From the NCBI GenBank assembly GCA_002099365.1, contig MSED01000003.1, positions 2,232,001-2,296,000 on the forward strand: 64,000 bases of DNA, read 5' to 3'. The notes below the pieces were generated by a model. It was not told where the DNA came from and searched no databases. It saw nothing but the letters and a program-made list of their open reading frames with translations. The first letter of the stretch is position 1; every line of letters starts with the position of its first letter. Shown in pieces: positions 20,404 to 31,202 of the stretch. The stretch comes from Phialophora verrucosa (taxonomy: Eukaryota; Ascomycota; Eurotiomycetes; Chaetothyriales; Herpotrichiellaceae). Made by a program: the position numbers and the translations under genes.

Positions 20404-22335
20404 TCATCGATCTGCTCGGCTCAAACTCCGCAGCACGCCAGCTATATCCTTTGGTGGCGTGTCTCGTTGTTGCAGCTGGCCTGCCGTCGTCAGTGCTTTC
20501 TTTCTCCCTTCCTTCTCTCGCTCTGTAAGTTTCTCGGCGCAGAGGGCCAATGTTCTGCTTGCCACACCTTCTGCTGCGGTCTGATATTGGCCCAGGCGGT
20601 GGACTCCATCCGCAAATTGGTCGATCGTCGGACCTATTGATTCCAGTATTTCGTTGACTCTCAGGGATATCTGGTCTGCTGAAGTCGGATTGCTGGCAAC
20701 AGCTATTGAGTCAAGTGCAGCTGCTTCCGCTTCAGAGAGCAGTGATCGCTCTATCTCCCAGGGTATTGTCTCCGTGTTGCCTTGGTATACCGTCGGTAGG
20801 TTCGGGGCTTGCAAGAACGATTCTAGCGCTTCCTTTTCCATCCGGAGCCTGAGATAGCGTCAGTTAGGTGTTCTAAAGGTTGTTTTGATCGTCTAACCGT
20901 TTTATCTGTTCTTCCAACTCTGCAAGCTTCGCGAGATTCTGCACATTCTTCGGATTTGGGCGTTCGGGAAGTGGTTCCTTCGGTACCGGGACGTCTTCTC
21001 GGGTGAACCAGTCTGATAGTCCCGACTTGTTCGATAAGTCTTTCAGCAGTTCTTCCTCGATTACTCGAGCTGGGCACAACTTCAGCATGGTCCTCAAGTG
21101 TATAGATCGCCGAAAGGGCTACCAACCTGCTTGTCGGGCACTTGAGTGCTCGAATTCTGTGCCTATAGGCTTCTGGTCCAATGCGCGTTCCGCACACCAG
21201 GTGAGTAGTTGCCTCATCCGCCTGGGTTCCGGGAGGCCTTCACTTTCAATGTGTTTGTAGTAGTCCGCAACATCGACCTCTGAGTGAGGTAATGCTACAC
21301 GCTGCGTTAGCCAAGCCCACCCCTTTTCTGTACATTGCCTGGCTTACCGTGAGAAGTTCCAGATTCAATGAGTGAGCTTGCTCGTCGTCCACGGTTTCCC
21401 AAACTACTCCTCCTTTCACCTTTACCCGCCTTGCTCTCACGCATGGCTTTGTTGCGTTTGATCACCGGAGTGTCCGCCAGCGGTAGGGCAATCCTTGTCG
21501 CAGAGTTGTTCTCTTGTAAAGTCGGGACGGTCTCTGCTTGATGATCGTCTCGGGCACTTCCGGGATGTTGGTCATTTGGATGCCCCTCCTTTTGCTCCTT
21601 TCGTCGCTTCGGAGGCGACTGGCCTGCGCGCATTTCGGATTGTTGTTCTGGCTGTTTCTTCGGAGGTTCTCTGCGAATCCCTCTATTAGGGGACTCCTGT
21701 GGTCGGTGTTCAGCCTGTTTCTCAGGTTGCTTCAGAGGGGCCTCTTTGCGGGCGGGTTTCTTCGCAGGGCTCGCATCCGCGTGGCCATTGTCCTTGGAAA
21801 GCCGCTTCGACCGACGCGGAGGTGGATCGTCTTTCGGCTTCGGTGTGGAAAATGACATTCTCTTCCGCCTCGCTTTCGGCTTGGATGTCGTGTCGTCGTT
21901 CTTGGGCACGTCGGCTTCGTCCGTGGACGCCTGTTGTGGTTTTCGCGCATCATCTCGGGCGGGAGCAGTGGCCTTCTCTTCCTTAGCCGGTCTGGGCTCT
22001 GGTTCTTTCTTTTTGACGCGTTTGAACATGAAACCATCGTCCTCCTCGTCGTAAGCTGGGTTCCGGCTGTAAGCAATAGTGTTCTCCTCCTGTGTGCCAG
22101 CTCATTGCGCAAACCTACCCATTTTCCTTTTCCTTGCATTTGCCTTCGCGTTCTGCGCAACAGCTGGATACGAAGAAGCGGCAGTTGGCTTCACATGTCC
22201 ATTGGTTTGTACCTGACTTGGATGCAGCGGCGCGTCTTCCTTCTCTTGAATTCTTGTGCTTAATCTTCGCGTCGGCCTTTGGACAGGTGACATTGGCAAA
22301 GGGTGTAAGGGCGGACGCGCCACGAGCATGATCAT
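20404..22335 (-). CDS. DSN1: Kinetochore MIND (Mis12) complex subunit Dsn1/Mis13, 5 exons
   Basis: Structural subunit of the Mis12/MIND complex that links inner-kinetochore CENP-C/CENP-T-type proteins to Ndc80. Exons on the minus strand are 22335-22119, 22055-21348, 21294-21127, 21069-20898 and 20848-20404. They total 1710 nt and encode 569 residues. Each junction restores family sequence: KRKM/AYDEEDDGFMFKR, RRASSLIESGTSH/ALPHSEVD, SSARQA/ARVIEEELLKDL and EEQIKR/LRMEKEA. The N-terminal half is basic, Lys/Pro-rich and probably disordered. The RRxSSLI motif is a family hallmark and fits the basic site phosphorylated by Aurora B in yeast and animals. The C-terminal half is helical (VADYYKHIESEGLPEP, then a coiled coil). 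The start could instead be the ATG at 22329 or 22293. Intron lengths are 49-63 nt. Confidence 0.93.
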
Positions 22336-23019
22336 GTGCGGTTTGCTGGTGGGTGGGCAGGGTGAAGTGTCGCGTTTGTGAGGAAAGGCGGTCGCATGCG
22401 CGGGCGCAGAGTTGGCCGATGACTAAATACTATCGATTCTCATGATAAAAATACCTCCTCCGACAAGCGATCGAGTCAAGGTGCCGTCCACGGGCTGTTT
22501 GATGCAGGAATGCCCGTTCAATTGCGACTGAAGTTGCATTGAAGCGCTGAATCGGCTTGCATTGCGGGCAACGGGGTGGTTGTTTACGTCTAAAGTGGAG
22601 CCGCAGCCAAATCCACCAATCAAACGAGCTTCCCAGACGAGCACCCTCTCGTCCAAGGCTTTGACATCTCGCTCATCTCTGCTCATGAAACCACCACGTC
22701 CTCAATCCTCCGCAATGAACAACGCAGCCTGCTTCCCAGCCAGTAGTGTCTGGCACGAACCTGATCTGTTGAAGAGCAGCGTGACCTTCTCACCCGGGCC
22801 AATGATTGTCGAATGACAGACCGGACCCAATTCCTGGCCTGCGTCGACAAGAGCCGAAGAGACAAGTCGTGTTTCCTGACTCCAATGATCGCCAGAGACC
22901 CGACCTTGAGGCGCAGTCTCAATAGATGAGCGTGAAAGCAGGCCTGGGTGGCATCAGAGCCAGTACTCGTATGTATGTGGTCGCTGCGCGGGCGCTGCCT
23001 TGCCAACGCGAAGTACCTT
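22336..23019. other. Intergenic region upstream of DSN1
   Basis: DSN1 promoter and flank of the next candidate gene. No supported coding region; the overlapping short frames near 22423-23006 show no family features. Confidence 0.5.
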
Positions 23020-23640
23020 CACCGCCCAGAAAACATTCTGCGGTGCGCCTGAGCATCAGTGATAACCTGGACGAAAGGTGCTTTCATATTCGCCACAGCC
23101 TTCGCGAACTGCCGCGGGAGCTCCTTCTGTACTTTCGCTCTGATATGATCTGCAGCTTGCTCTCGCATGCGGCCATGTGGTAGTACCGCGAAGCTCCACT
23201 TGCCCGTCACGTCTGTCACCCTGCACTTCCACCGTTTTACCGCTCTCGACCACATCCCGCACATTGCAGGAATATCGATACTGGCATGCTGCCGAGATTA
23301 TCGCGTCCCTTTCCCACAAATGCTAGCGTCAGAGTGCGCAACAGCTTGAACCATGTTACTGTATCGCCCCAGCTGCCTGTGATATCCCGACGGACAAGGA
23401 CTTGTCCTTTGACGTTGATGATGGTGAACATATCGAACGTGCCTCTGTAATCGCTCGTCGTCGCCAGCTCATATCTCTGCAGAGACTCCGCGACTTCATC
23501 GTCGATTTGAATGCCAGGCCCTTGGTCTTGGAGCTGAGCTTTGAGCTGGGAGGCTGGCTGGTATCCTTCCAAGGCTGTGATAGATTTGGTCTGAGGGAGG
23601 CACTTTGGATACGACACCGACGCATATACCTGCGATTGAC
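23020..23640 (-). pseudogene. Unidentified gene or pseudogene with an apparent one-base frameshift
   Basis: Two protein-like stretches lie on the minus strand. The first, roughly 23640-23360, reads VSYPKCLPQTKSITALEGYQ and continues to FTIINVKGQVLVRRD. The second, 23322-23020, first reads CNVRDVVESGKTVEVQ, then continues as VTDVTGKWSFAVLPHG only if one G in the GGG at 23219-23221 is ignored. A 37-nt GT...CTAG stretch (23359-23323) could be a very short intron. No ATG is found in the first frame, so a 5' exon is missing from my model. I do not recognise the family. It may be a decayed gene, a gene with unresolved introns, or a sequencing error at the G run. Confidence 0.3.
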
Positions 23641-23995
23641 CCGTCTAACTATACGAGGGAGGTCAGTGAACTTCGTCCTGTTGCTACAAAAGCAGCAAAC
23701 TGAACCTGGTTTCTATTACAACATCCCAGACTTCTCGCTCGGTGAGTTAGTCAACACTTGTAACTCGTACCCGGTACTCGGTCATGTGTATGGGTCGTGC
23801 CCCGTATTCGCACTCGTATATATACTAGATATAGACAGACAGGCGGACCGACACAAGATACTCCGCCCTCAAATTGTCCCTTTGCTCGAACTCCTGTGAA
23901 TCGGCCAAAAGAAAACGCACGCATGCATGCACGAGAAAGACTTTTCCTGCTTTCACTTCAACCTGCAGTATCAGGATCCACATCCATCACACTAG
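23641..23995. other. Short intergenic region with TATATATA tract
   Basis: 355 bases between the candidate relic and the 3' end of the SNARE-fusion gene. It contains a TATATATA tract near 23817-23824 and a GTACTCG-type word. No coding sequence is evident. Confidence 0.5.
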
Positions 23996-26093
23996 TCACT
24001 CGTACACGGTAGTCCACTCCTTCAGCAACTGGTCGATCTCGTCTGCTTGTTCGTCTGTTGCGACCTCTGTCGCTTTCCCCTTGCCTTTACCCTTGCTCTT
24101 GGAAAGGTTCATTTCTGCCGGCACTTCTGGGGAATGGCTTTCTTCTGCCTTCACTGGCTTTCGCTCTTGCGCGTCCTTGTCGCTCGAGACCTGCCCCGGC
24201 GCGTTCTCTGCCCCAGCCCCACTTTTGGTCTCCTCGGCGCGTGTCTTCTCAGTCTCAGTAGCCTTCTCTTCTAGATTTATCGGCCCGTCAGGTGTAGTCC
24301 GTCCGCTAATGTCCCCAGCTTCATTCTCCGTGGGTACAAGGAACGGGATTGTATTCTGAATCTTGGCGGCGTCGCCGGCTGATTCGGGCTGTGGAGCGTG
24401 CAGCACTGTCTCGGCCTCAGCCGCCTTCTCAGCAGCAACATTGGTGTCCTCTTCCTTGGATACGATGGTGGAAGGGGGCGTGAATTGGCCTTCCGACGAA
24501 GGCGACCTGAGCATTTCGTCAAACGTCGAGGATCGGCCCAATTTGGCGCCGGGCGAGTTGGGCGGCGACGCCAGCCGTGAGTCCTTGCGGTATGCGAGGA
24601 TTGTGTCGGGATTCTCTTTGCTGTCGTCGACGCCGAAGAAGATTCCTGTATTCTTCACGGTTCTGGTAGTAGCGAAGGTCAGTCAGCATTCGTTCATTCC
24701 TCCTCTGGGGATTGGACTGATAGAGCTCAGACTTACTTCTGAAATGAACTGATAGCCGAATTGGGCGAGGGGATCGAATCGAAAATCGACTCGTACCACG
24801 TCTTCGTCCGCGCGCCCTTGCGGAACTTGACTGCCCCGGAGGTTAAGGGATTCGTGTTATCCCCTAACGATTCCAGGCGGTCTCCTCTCTGCGAAACTCG
24901 ATTAATGTTCTCGTGCATCAGGCCCACAGTCTCCTCAATCTCCGCCTGGAGGGCGTCACTCCTTCTGCTAGGCCCCGGCTGCGAGTTCTGGTAGGGTTGG
25001 TAAGGGTCGTGATACTGCTCTTGAAAGCGCACGCGCGATCGCGACCGGGACCGCGATCGGGATCGTTCATCGAAGTCAGCAGCTGTCAGACCCTCCAGGG
25101 CTCCGGCCGCGATTGACCCGTACATTTCCCCCTCGGATGGGATCCACGACTCGTTGTACGAAGGCGGGACTTCGTCTTTGCGCCCGATCGAAACCAATAC
25201 CCATGGCTTCAGCCCTGCCCTAGCGTCGCGAGATCTTGAGAGCTCCTTCTCTAATTCTATGTGGACCCCCATCCGTGAGCTGCCGTACGATATTGGGGCC
25301 GAGCGCTCGAACTGCAATAGCGCCCGTTCGACGTGTTTGAGCGAGTGACTGACCGACGGAGCCAGCGCCGGCTCTGAGCTGGGGTCCTGATAGAGCGACT
25401 CGCCCGTCGCGGCGAGGGCGTTCTCACCCCGCGACTCAATCATCTTGAGTAGTGTCTCGTACTTCCTCGTGGCCTGCTGGTTCGCGAGGAAGAGATTCTC
25501 CAACAACGTTCGTTGGTACAGATCGTTCCCTCTGCCTGCGGGAGAGGACTCCTTCCTAATCCAAACGTCAGTCCACCCTTGCTCGCCCTCGGACCACCAA
25601 CCAACCAACGAACTTACTCGACTCGCAGATCTCGCGCATAAGTCAACACATTCAACATCAGCACAAGCGTGCTCTTCAGCCTCTCCAGATTTCCCCTTAG
25701 AAGCGCCATCTTCGGCTGCAAAAATGGCCACTTCAACCTGTCCATTGCCGACAGGGCCACTTTGCCGCCCTTCTTTGGCCATCGCTTCGCCACACTGTCG
25801 GTGGCTTTTGCCAATACGCCATCGATCTCCTGGAAGACAGCCTCGCATTCGGTCATGACGTCCTTGGCCGTCTGGACCGCCGAGCCGGAATACAGCTTCG
25901 CTTGCTCGTCTTCTTTGAGATTAGCGCCCAGTTGTTCGAGAACCGACGAAGTGAGTGACACATCTCGGGCGACGTTTTTGATTTCCGAGGACGCGGTTGC
26001 GACTGTTTCAGAGAACGTGTACAGCGTGATTGAGAGTTTGACACCCGCGCCGGCAATGCCGACGATAGTGGCGACGAGGCCGGCTTCCGCCAT
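23996..26093 (-). CDS. HeLo-like/STAND N-terminal domain protein with R-SNARE motif, 3 exons
   Basis: A 653-residue protein. Exons on the minus strand are 26093-25618, 25555-24737 and 24662-23996 (introns 62 and 74 nt; total 1962 nt). Residues 1 to about 195 match the fungal N-terminal helical domain found in STAND and HeLo-like proteins: a hydrophobic start MAEAGLVATIVGIAGAGVKL, then SLTSSVLEQLGANL and a helical bundle. An RSRSRSRSRSR tract follows near 323-333. Residues 360-412 form a synaptobrevin-like R-SNARE motif (EIEETVGLMHENINRVSQRG), with the zero-layer Arg near 382 and FRKGA before TWY. There is no transmembrane segment after the SNARE motif. Instead there is an acidic Glu/Lys-rich tail of about 230 residues. 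The start at 26093 is the first ATG; the frame extends upstream only through TTG. A role in membrane fusion or its inhibition is inferred from the motif. Confidence 0.88.
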
Positions 26094-26580
26094 TGTTGTC
26101 GCAATGAAGGATGTGGGGCTTGTGTCGAGGTTCGCGATGTCGTCTGTGTCCAAGGCTGCTGGGAAGGGGTCGGGGGCCTTATTTCAATCGCGCCGAGCGA
26201 ACGACACACGCACGCGTTACACCAAGTCACAGCAATTGCAGACTCTGAATGACCGTTTCATGGGGACTTTAGAATCCCGACGTTAGTAATAGCGAGCGTC
26301 ACCGACAGTGATCCGGACGGAAAGAAAGAGAAGAAGGTGAAGAGATCTCAGCTGCCAGTCAGCATCGATTCAGCTAACGGCAGGAGCGGGCCTAACTTAG
26401 TTAGATCTATTTCGGTGCCCGCAATATCCAGCCAATCAGACTCCACGGACCGTGGGCGCGCCTCACGCGTCGCCTTAAAGTTGTTTTCCAGCCCCAACTT
26501 GTCTGAGTAGCACGAGGCACCAGTTTCTGATCAATCAGACATCAGGGCCAAGCCTGACGACCTCCGTACGACTTCCTCGC
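26094..26580. other. Upstream region of the SNARE-fusion gene
   Basis: 487 bases holding the promoter of the SNARE-fusion gene and the 3' flank of the secreted-protein gene. No other gene is supported. Confidence 0.55.
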
Positions 26581-27168
26581 TCACATACAGTAGAGGTACT
26601 TTATGGCCGGCTTCCCCTCGTCCGAAAAGTCATATCCCACCATGACCTGTACATTGGTGATGTCGACCGGAGGTTCGTGGTCGGCGTCGGTGACGTTCAA
26701 CATCGCCATGGTGCGCTCGTGCCCGGAAGGGAAGTCGGCATCTCCCACAAAAACGAACTTGCCGCCGGCTGGGTTCTGAATCACAGGAGTAGGAACGGTG
26801 AGATGGACCTCGTCAGGGCAGATCCAGATGATGTCCATGAACTTGTATGGAGTCTGGCCTTTCTTGATGCCTTCAGAAATGTATGCGTCGATCTGATTAC
26901 ATTTGTCGCTGGTCTTGGACGAATCCAACAGGCGGACTGTGAGCCAAATCCCGCGGCCGGTGGTCCGCGCACAGACGAATGAGCCCTCGAGGGCTGGTAT
27001 GATGTCAAATGTTAGATAAGGAGGCCAGTCGCGCGAAGTGAGTGTCTTCTCTAGTTGGCGTGCTTCTGTGGCGGCTCTGTTCCTCCGAGGCCGAGAAAGA
27101 GCGGTGCTGGCACTGGCGAGGCTCAGCATTCCCAAAATGAAGAAGAGGACGACAATCTGTTTCTTCAT
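26581..27168 (-). CDS. Small secreted protein of unknown function
   Basis: An intronless 195-residue protein. The ATG at 27168 opens a classical signal peptide (MKKQIVVLFFILGMLSLASA), with predicted cleavage near residue 20-23; the same frame runs 54 codons upstream but lacks this logic and crosses the TATA box. After cleavage comes a basic dibasic stretch (RPRRNRAATEARQLEK), which could be a pro-region processed by a kexin-type protease. A globular part of about 150 residues follows, with at least four cysteines (FVCART, DKCNQ, IWICPDE, C-terminal YLYCM). No enzyme family is recognised. It fits the general profile of a small secreted or effector-like protein, but nothing shows a plant or animal host role. 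Confidence 0.8.
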   Translation of the reverse strand: MKKQIVVLFFILGMLSLASASTALSRPRRNRAATEARQLEKTLTSRDWPPYLTFDIIPALEGSFVCARTTGRGIWLTVRLLDSSKTSDKCNQIDAYISEGIKKGQTPYKFMDIIWICPDEVHLTVPTPVIQNPAGGKFVFVGDADFPSGHERTMAMLNVTDADHEPPVDITNVQVMVGYDFSDEGKPAIKYLYCM

Positions 27169-27277
27169 CGTGCTGGCTGGTGTTCGGGTGACGATGCTGC
27201 GATTGGTGTCGTATGGTTCAGGGACGCGAAAACTATACCGAGAAGGAGTCTCTCGATGCAGGGCGCAGAACAGGAAT

Positions 27278-27284
27278 CTATATA
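27278..27284 (-). promoter_or_regulatory. TATA box of the small secreted protein gene
   Basis: The minus-strand heptamer TATATAG lies 110 bases upstream of the ATG at 27168, a usual spacing for a TATA-driven fungal promoter. Such promoters are typical of inducible genes. Confidence 0.5.
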
Positions 27285-27606
27285 CTCGCAGGCATCGAGA
27301 TATCGTTTGCAGGGTCACGGGCACAATCAAGTCAGTGATACTCCATAGCGACGCTGAACGGGTAGTATCGCAGTCGTCAAAGGCTTCTTGTAATCAGGTG
27401 AGTGAAGTCTGGGCGTGATCAAGTTGTCACTACTCAGTGCGCACGGAGAGAGCTAATTTTGATCTGGAGATGTCATCAAATGTCGCCGACAGAGCGGAAA
27501 GTTGTGCTGCACAAGCAACAACAGTTTGTCACAAGGACATTTAGCTCCGACGATGCGTTCGTAATGTTGTTCACTCAGTCTGACTGCCAAATCCTAAGCC
27601 TAAGTT
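27285..27606. other. Intergenic region
   Basis: 322 bases between the secreted-protein promoter and the 3' end of the dehydrogenase gene. Nothing else is recognised. Confidence 0.5.
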
Positions 27607-29446
27607 CTACGCCCTACAATCCACCAAGATCTTGACATGCTTGTCCTTCTCGTCAATCAGTGCCCTATATCCATCCTCCACGACTCGGTCGATCTTAATC
27701 TTGCTGGTGATCATCTGTGCGGGCTGCAATGAGCCCTCGTCAAGGGCTTTGATTACTCCCGCAAAATCGGCCTGTAGGTACCCCAGGACTACGCTGAGTT
27801 AGGGAATGTGAAGAAACAGAGGCGAGTGGGAGGAGGGTCTGGAAGGAACATTGACTTACTGGCTAGATATTTCTTCTCTCCGAACACAAGGTTGTTGGGT
27901 TGGAAAGGCACCTGTTCACTCCAAGTCAGCTCTGGTGGTGGTCTCGCTCTCCACTCTACTCGACTTCACTCCTCTGACACGTGGTGACATAACGTCTGGG
28001 GCATACGAGGGGGAAATAAGCTCAGCAAAACGCACCTCCTTCTCCCAGATGGCCAAATTGACGACCGTGCCCCTCGCCCTTACGGCCAAACAGGCATCCC
28101 TCAAACTGGCCGGCACCCCCGCCGCATCAAGCGCAACATGGGGCCCTAACCCTCCAGTAATTTCCTTCGCCCGCTTCACGGTGTCCTCCTTCCTTGGATC
28201 AATGAGGTGCGTTGCCCCGAACTGCTTAGCGTACTCTTGTCGCTGGCGGGCGATTTCGACCACAATGATGGTCCCCGCCCCGCGGGCTTTGAGACACTGA
28301 ATGACGCCGAGGCCGATCGGGCCGGCACCCATGACGAGGGCCGAGTCACCTGCCTTGATGGGATACTGCTTTCCTAGTCAGCGACGAGACGGGAAGAGGG
28401 GAAACGACACGTCACGGTGATTCTACGACAGAGCCGGGCCATCTGTCACACTGTCCCAAGCAACTTCGCAGGCAGGCTAAAGCATACCTGATCGACTGCG
28501 TGCCACGCCACGGCCAGCGGCTCCACCAGCGCGCCAACATCCAGTCCAACGTGCTTGGGCAACTTGAACACAAACCGCGCATCCACGGACACAGCATCAC
28601 TCATGCCACCGCCTCCACCACTCAGACCCACAAACCCCGCCGCATCGCAACAGTTGAGGTATCCTTCTCCGCAGGGGCCGCATTTGTCGAAACATGCGAT
28701 TGTGGGTTGGACGGCGACTTTATCCCCGACTTTGAGACCCTGCGGGTTATCGGCCGACGAGCCTATCTCCAAGATCTCGCCGCTGAATTCGTGCCCGATT
28801 GTGATGGGCATGACTTCGCCAGTGACCGGATGGGGCGCGGACGGTTGCGGGATGAATGTCGGTGAGGAGTATTCGTGCACTAGGTGCGATAAGGTAAGTG
28901 AGTGAGTGAGTGAGGGAGGGAGGGAGTGAGTGAGCGAGTATGTACGACTGCATAAGCCAGTCAAACCACCCGCCACTTCAAGAAACTAATATCCGAATTT
29001 CCCATAGACATCACGAAAAGATGTCCATTGTAACGATGCTGGACCTCCAGGTCCCCCTCCAGATCCAACGTAAACAGTAAGCTCTCGATATACGCTGCAG
29101 TATCGACACATCCTTGCCGTGCTTTTGCTTTCTTTGTCACCACGCTCACCCCCTCTCCTCCTCTCAGGAACATGGGCAAGGTGCGTGTTCATGAGATCTC
29201 GGGAAGTACTTACAATCTGTCCCACAGATCCCACAAAAGGCAGCTATTGTCATTGCATTTGCGTTAGTCAACAGTCCAACCATTGCCGAGGACCTCTTCT
29301 AGCATCAGAGGTACAAGTCGCAGCTTGATTGTGTTGTTACGGACAGACTAACGCTTGACCTTGATCTGGTTGTCCCCACACTTCGGTTCCGGAATGTCAT
29401 GCTCGACACGAAGATCCTTGACGCCGTGGTATCGGAGGGCGCGCAT
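27607..29446 (-). CDS. Zinc-dependent (R,R)-butanediol dehydrogenase-like enzyme, 6 exons
   Basis: Medium-chain dehydrogenase/reductase, 359 residues, related to fungal BDH1-type polyol/2,3-butanediol dehydrogenases; NAD(H)-linked, probably cytosolic. Exons on the minus strand are 29446-29353, 29243-29214 (30 nt), 28879-28488, 28365-28036, 27911-27860 and 27788-27607; total 1080 nt. Joining exons 1-3 gives KVKPAFCGICGTDLHEY, with the catalytic-zinc Cys. Other features in order: GHEFSGEILEIG, structural-zinc cysteines in CFDKCGPCGEGYLNCC, the HVGLDVGALVEPLAVAWHAV region with the third catalytic ligand, and the Rossmann motif GAGPIGLG. The C-terminus restores VLGYLQADFAG. Introns 2-4 are 334, 122 and 124 nt, longer than the window norm. 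Exact substrate is not determinable. Confidence 0.93.
28896..28939. repeat. GAGT/GAGG tetranucleotide microsatellite within intron 2 of the dehydrogenase gene
   Basis: The plus strand shows four-base units AGTG/GAGG repeated about ten times. On the transcribed (minus) strand this is a pure C/T/A tract (CTCACTCACTCCCTCC...) ending 16 bases before the CCTAG acceptor at 28880, so it forms the pyrimidine tract of the 3' splice site. Confidence 0.85.
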
Positions 29447-30435
29447 TGTTTCTGCTCTAACTGGCTCACAAGCTGGCAGGTCAGTTACCGTGGGTTGGTG
29501 GGTGAATGAAGCGGGCAATCTGTAATTTGGTGACAGAGGTGAGTGGGATAGGAGTATAGAAGAAGGATCGACAAGCTCTACTGTTTCCTACGGCGGGAGA
29601 ATGTACCCTTTGGGGAGGACGTCGGCTTGTCGGACACCAGGAAACATCAAGAGAAAGAGGGAGGCTTCCTGCACGCTCTGCAAAGTCTTCATCACGGTCC
29701 AGCGGAAATGTCATGGAAGTCACTTGTAGACCCAGTCCCAGCAGGTACACAGCCAACTGGAAGCCAAGGGTGCATGGATCAGGGCTCCATTGTTCGTGTA
29801 AATGTGAGGGGAAAACTGGAGAGGGAAACATCACCTTTGGGTTCTTTCTCAAGTTCAGCTCCGAGGCAGCGCACAGCCACATCTGAGCAGCCACATGTTT
29901 ACCTGTGGCTGAAACCAGTCGCCCAGGGCTCGTAGAATTCTCTCTACGGCACTGTGGGTAACTGAAAAAGTGGAACAGAAGCGATAGACGAGGATCACTA
30001 CGCAGATCCGGGGAAGAAGCTCCATGTCTCGGTTTCAGAACATCATTCGATATTAGTGGAAGCGCTTTACGGCCTTCCCTGTGTGCAATAGCACTTCATC
30101 TGTGGCTAGTCAAGACTGATGTCCGCACCAACGCGCTCGCTAAAGGATTGAAATGTGCTCATGCCTGTGACACGAGCACAGCGCTCAGACCCATAAATCA
30201 TCATCACTCAGTTGAATGTCGTCATCCCCCATTGACCCCGTCGACATTATGCAGAACCAAGTCATGCTTCCTTGTGCATGATTCCAGTGCCGCCGATACT
30301 ACTTGACAGGTTCTTGCTGTTTCGTCACTAATGCTTTTGTCTTTCCCCGCAGTCGACAAAAAATTGTTTCCAATACTAAGCATAGAGACGAAGTGAAGGT
30401 GCTGATGCTCATAGCTCGAAGTAGTAAAGGCATAC
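29447..30435. other. Intergenic region
   Basis: About 1 kb upstream of the dehydrogenase gene and downstream of the DUF7707 gene. Only antisense-type short frames are present. No feature beyond the presumed promoter is supported. Confidence 0.55.
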
Positions 30436-31202
30436 TTAGATCAACAGCTTGAAAGCGGCCATGAGTACGGCAGCGAAGGCGCCAGTAGCAACTTGCTGGG
30501 AGACGGCAACGGCAGCACCAGTAGTTGAAGCACTGGCCCCTGTTGCAGAAGCAGAGCTGGAGGTCGCAGATCCACCAGTGGAGGCAGCAGTCGAAGATGA
30601 AGCTGCGGTTGAGGTAGAAGAGGCCGAGGAAGCTTCTGCAGCAGAGGTTTGGGCGATGGCTTCAGCCGTAGCGTTGCGGGTACCACATTGCATGTTGTCA
30701 GTGCAGGTTTGCTGTCCTTGAGCATCATTAGGATGGGCGTCGATGCACTGAGAGTATGTTTCTTGACAGATGAAGAACGGAAGAGTCTGGGTGAAGGCGG
30801 TGCAGTCGGGCACGGTGCCGTTGGCGCATACGCAGGTGTAGGTGAAGGAGTTCTGGCAAGTCAGCATCAACGAAGAGCAAGTGAGCAAGACTGTAGCTAA
30901 CCTGGTCGCACTGGTTCTGAGACGCAGCTCCACCACAGATTTGAGGGCAGGTGTTCAACTGAGCGTGGCACCAGTTGACTGCAGTGTGATCAGCATAATC
31001 TCTTGATCAAGCCCGTTGGTTCTCAGCTCTTACAGGCAGTGGTAGAGTCGATTCCAGCGGGGTTGAAAGCTTGAGTGGCGACGGGAGGCATCTCCTGCGA
31101 CACAGTTGTTGAGGCCGCGACGGAGGCTGCACTTGAAGTGACGAGAGTCTGAGCATGGACGAGAGCAGCCAGAGAAGCTGCGAGGAGGATTTGGTACTGC
31201 AT
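30436..31202 (-). CDS. DUF7707-type GPI-anchored surface protein, 3 exons
   Basis: A 220-residue secreted protein. Exons on the minus strand are 31202-31034, 30978-30902 and 30852-30436 (introns 55 and 49 nt; total 663 nt). The signal peptide is MQYQILLAASLAALVHAQ. The Cys-rich domain reads NWCHAQLNTCPQICGG, then YTCVCANGTVPDCTAF, then QTLPFFICQETYSQCI and CTDNMQCG. This is the pattern of the fungal DUF7707 family. A Ser/Thr/Ala-rich linker follows and the C-terminus is a hydrophobic tail (VATGAFAAVLMAAFKLLI) fitting a GPI-anchor signal. It should sit at the plasma membrane or cell wall. Biochemical function is unknown. The splice at AC/FNW restores the conserved Trp-Cys context. Confidence 0.9.
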
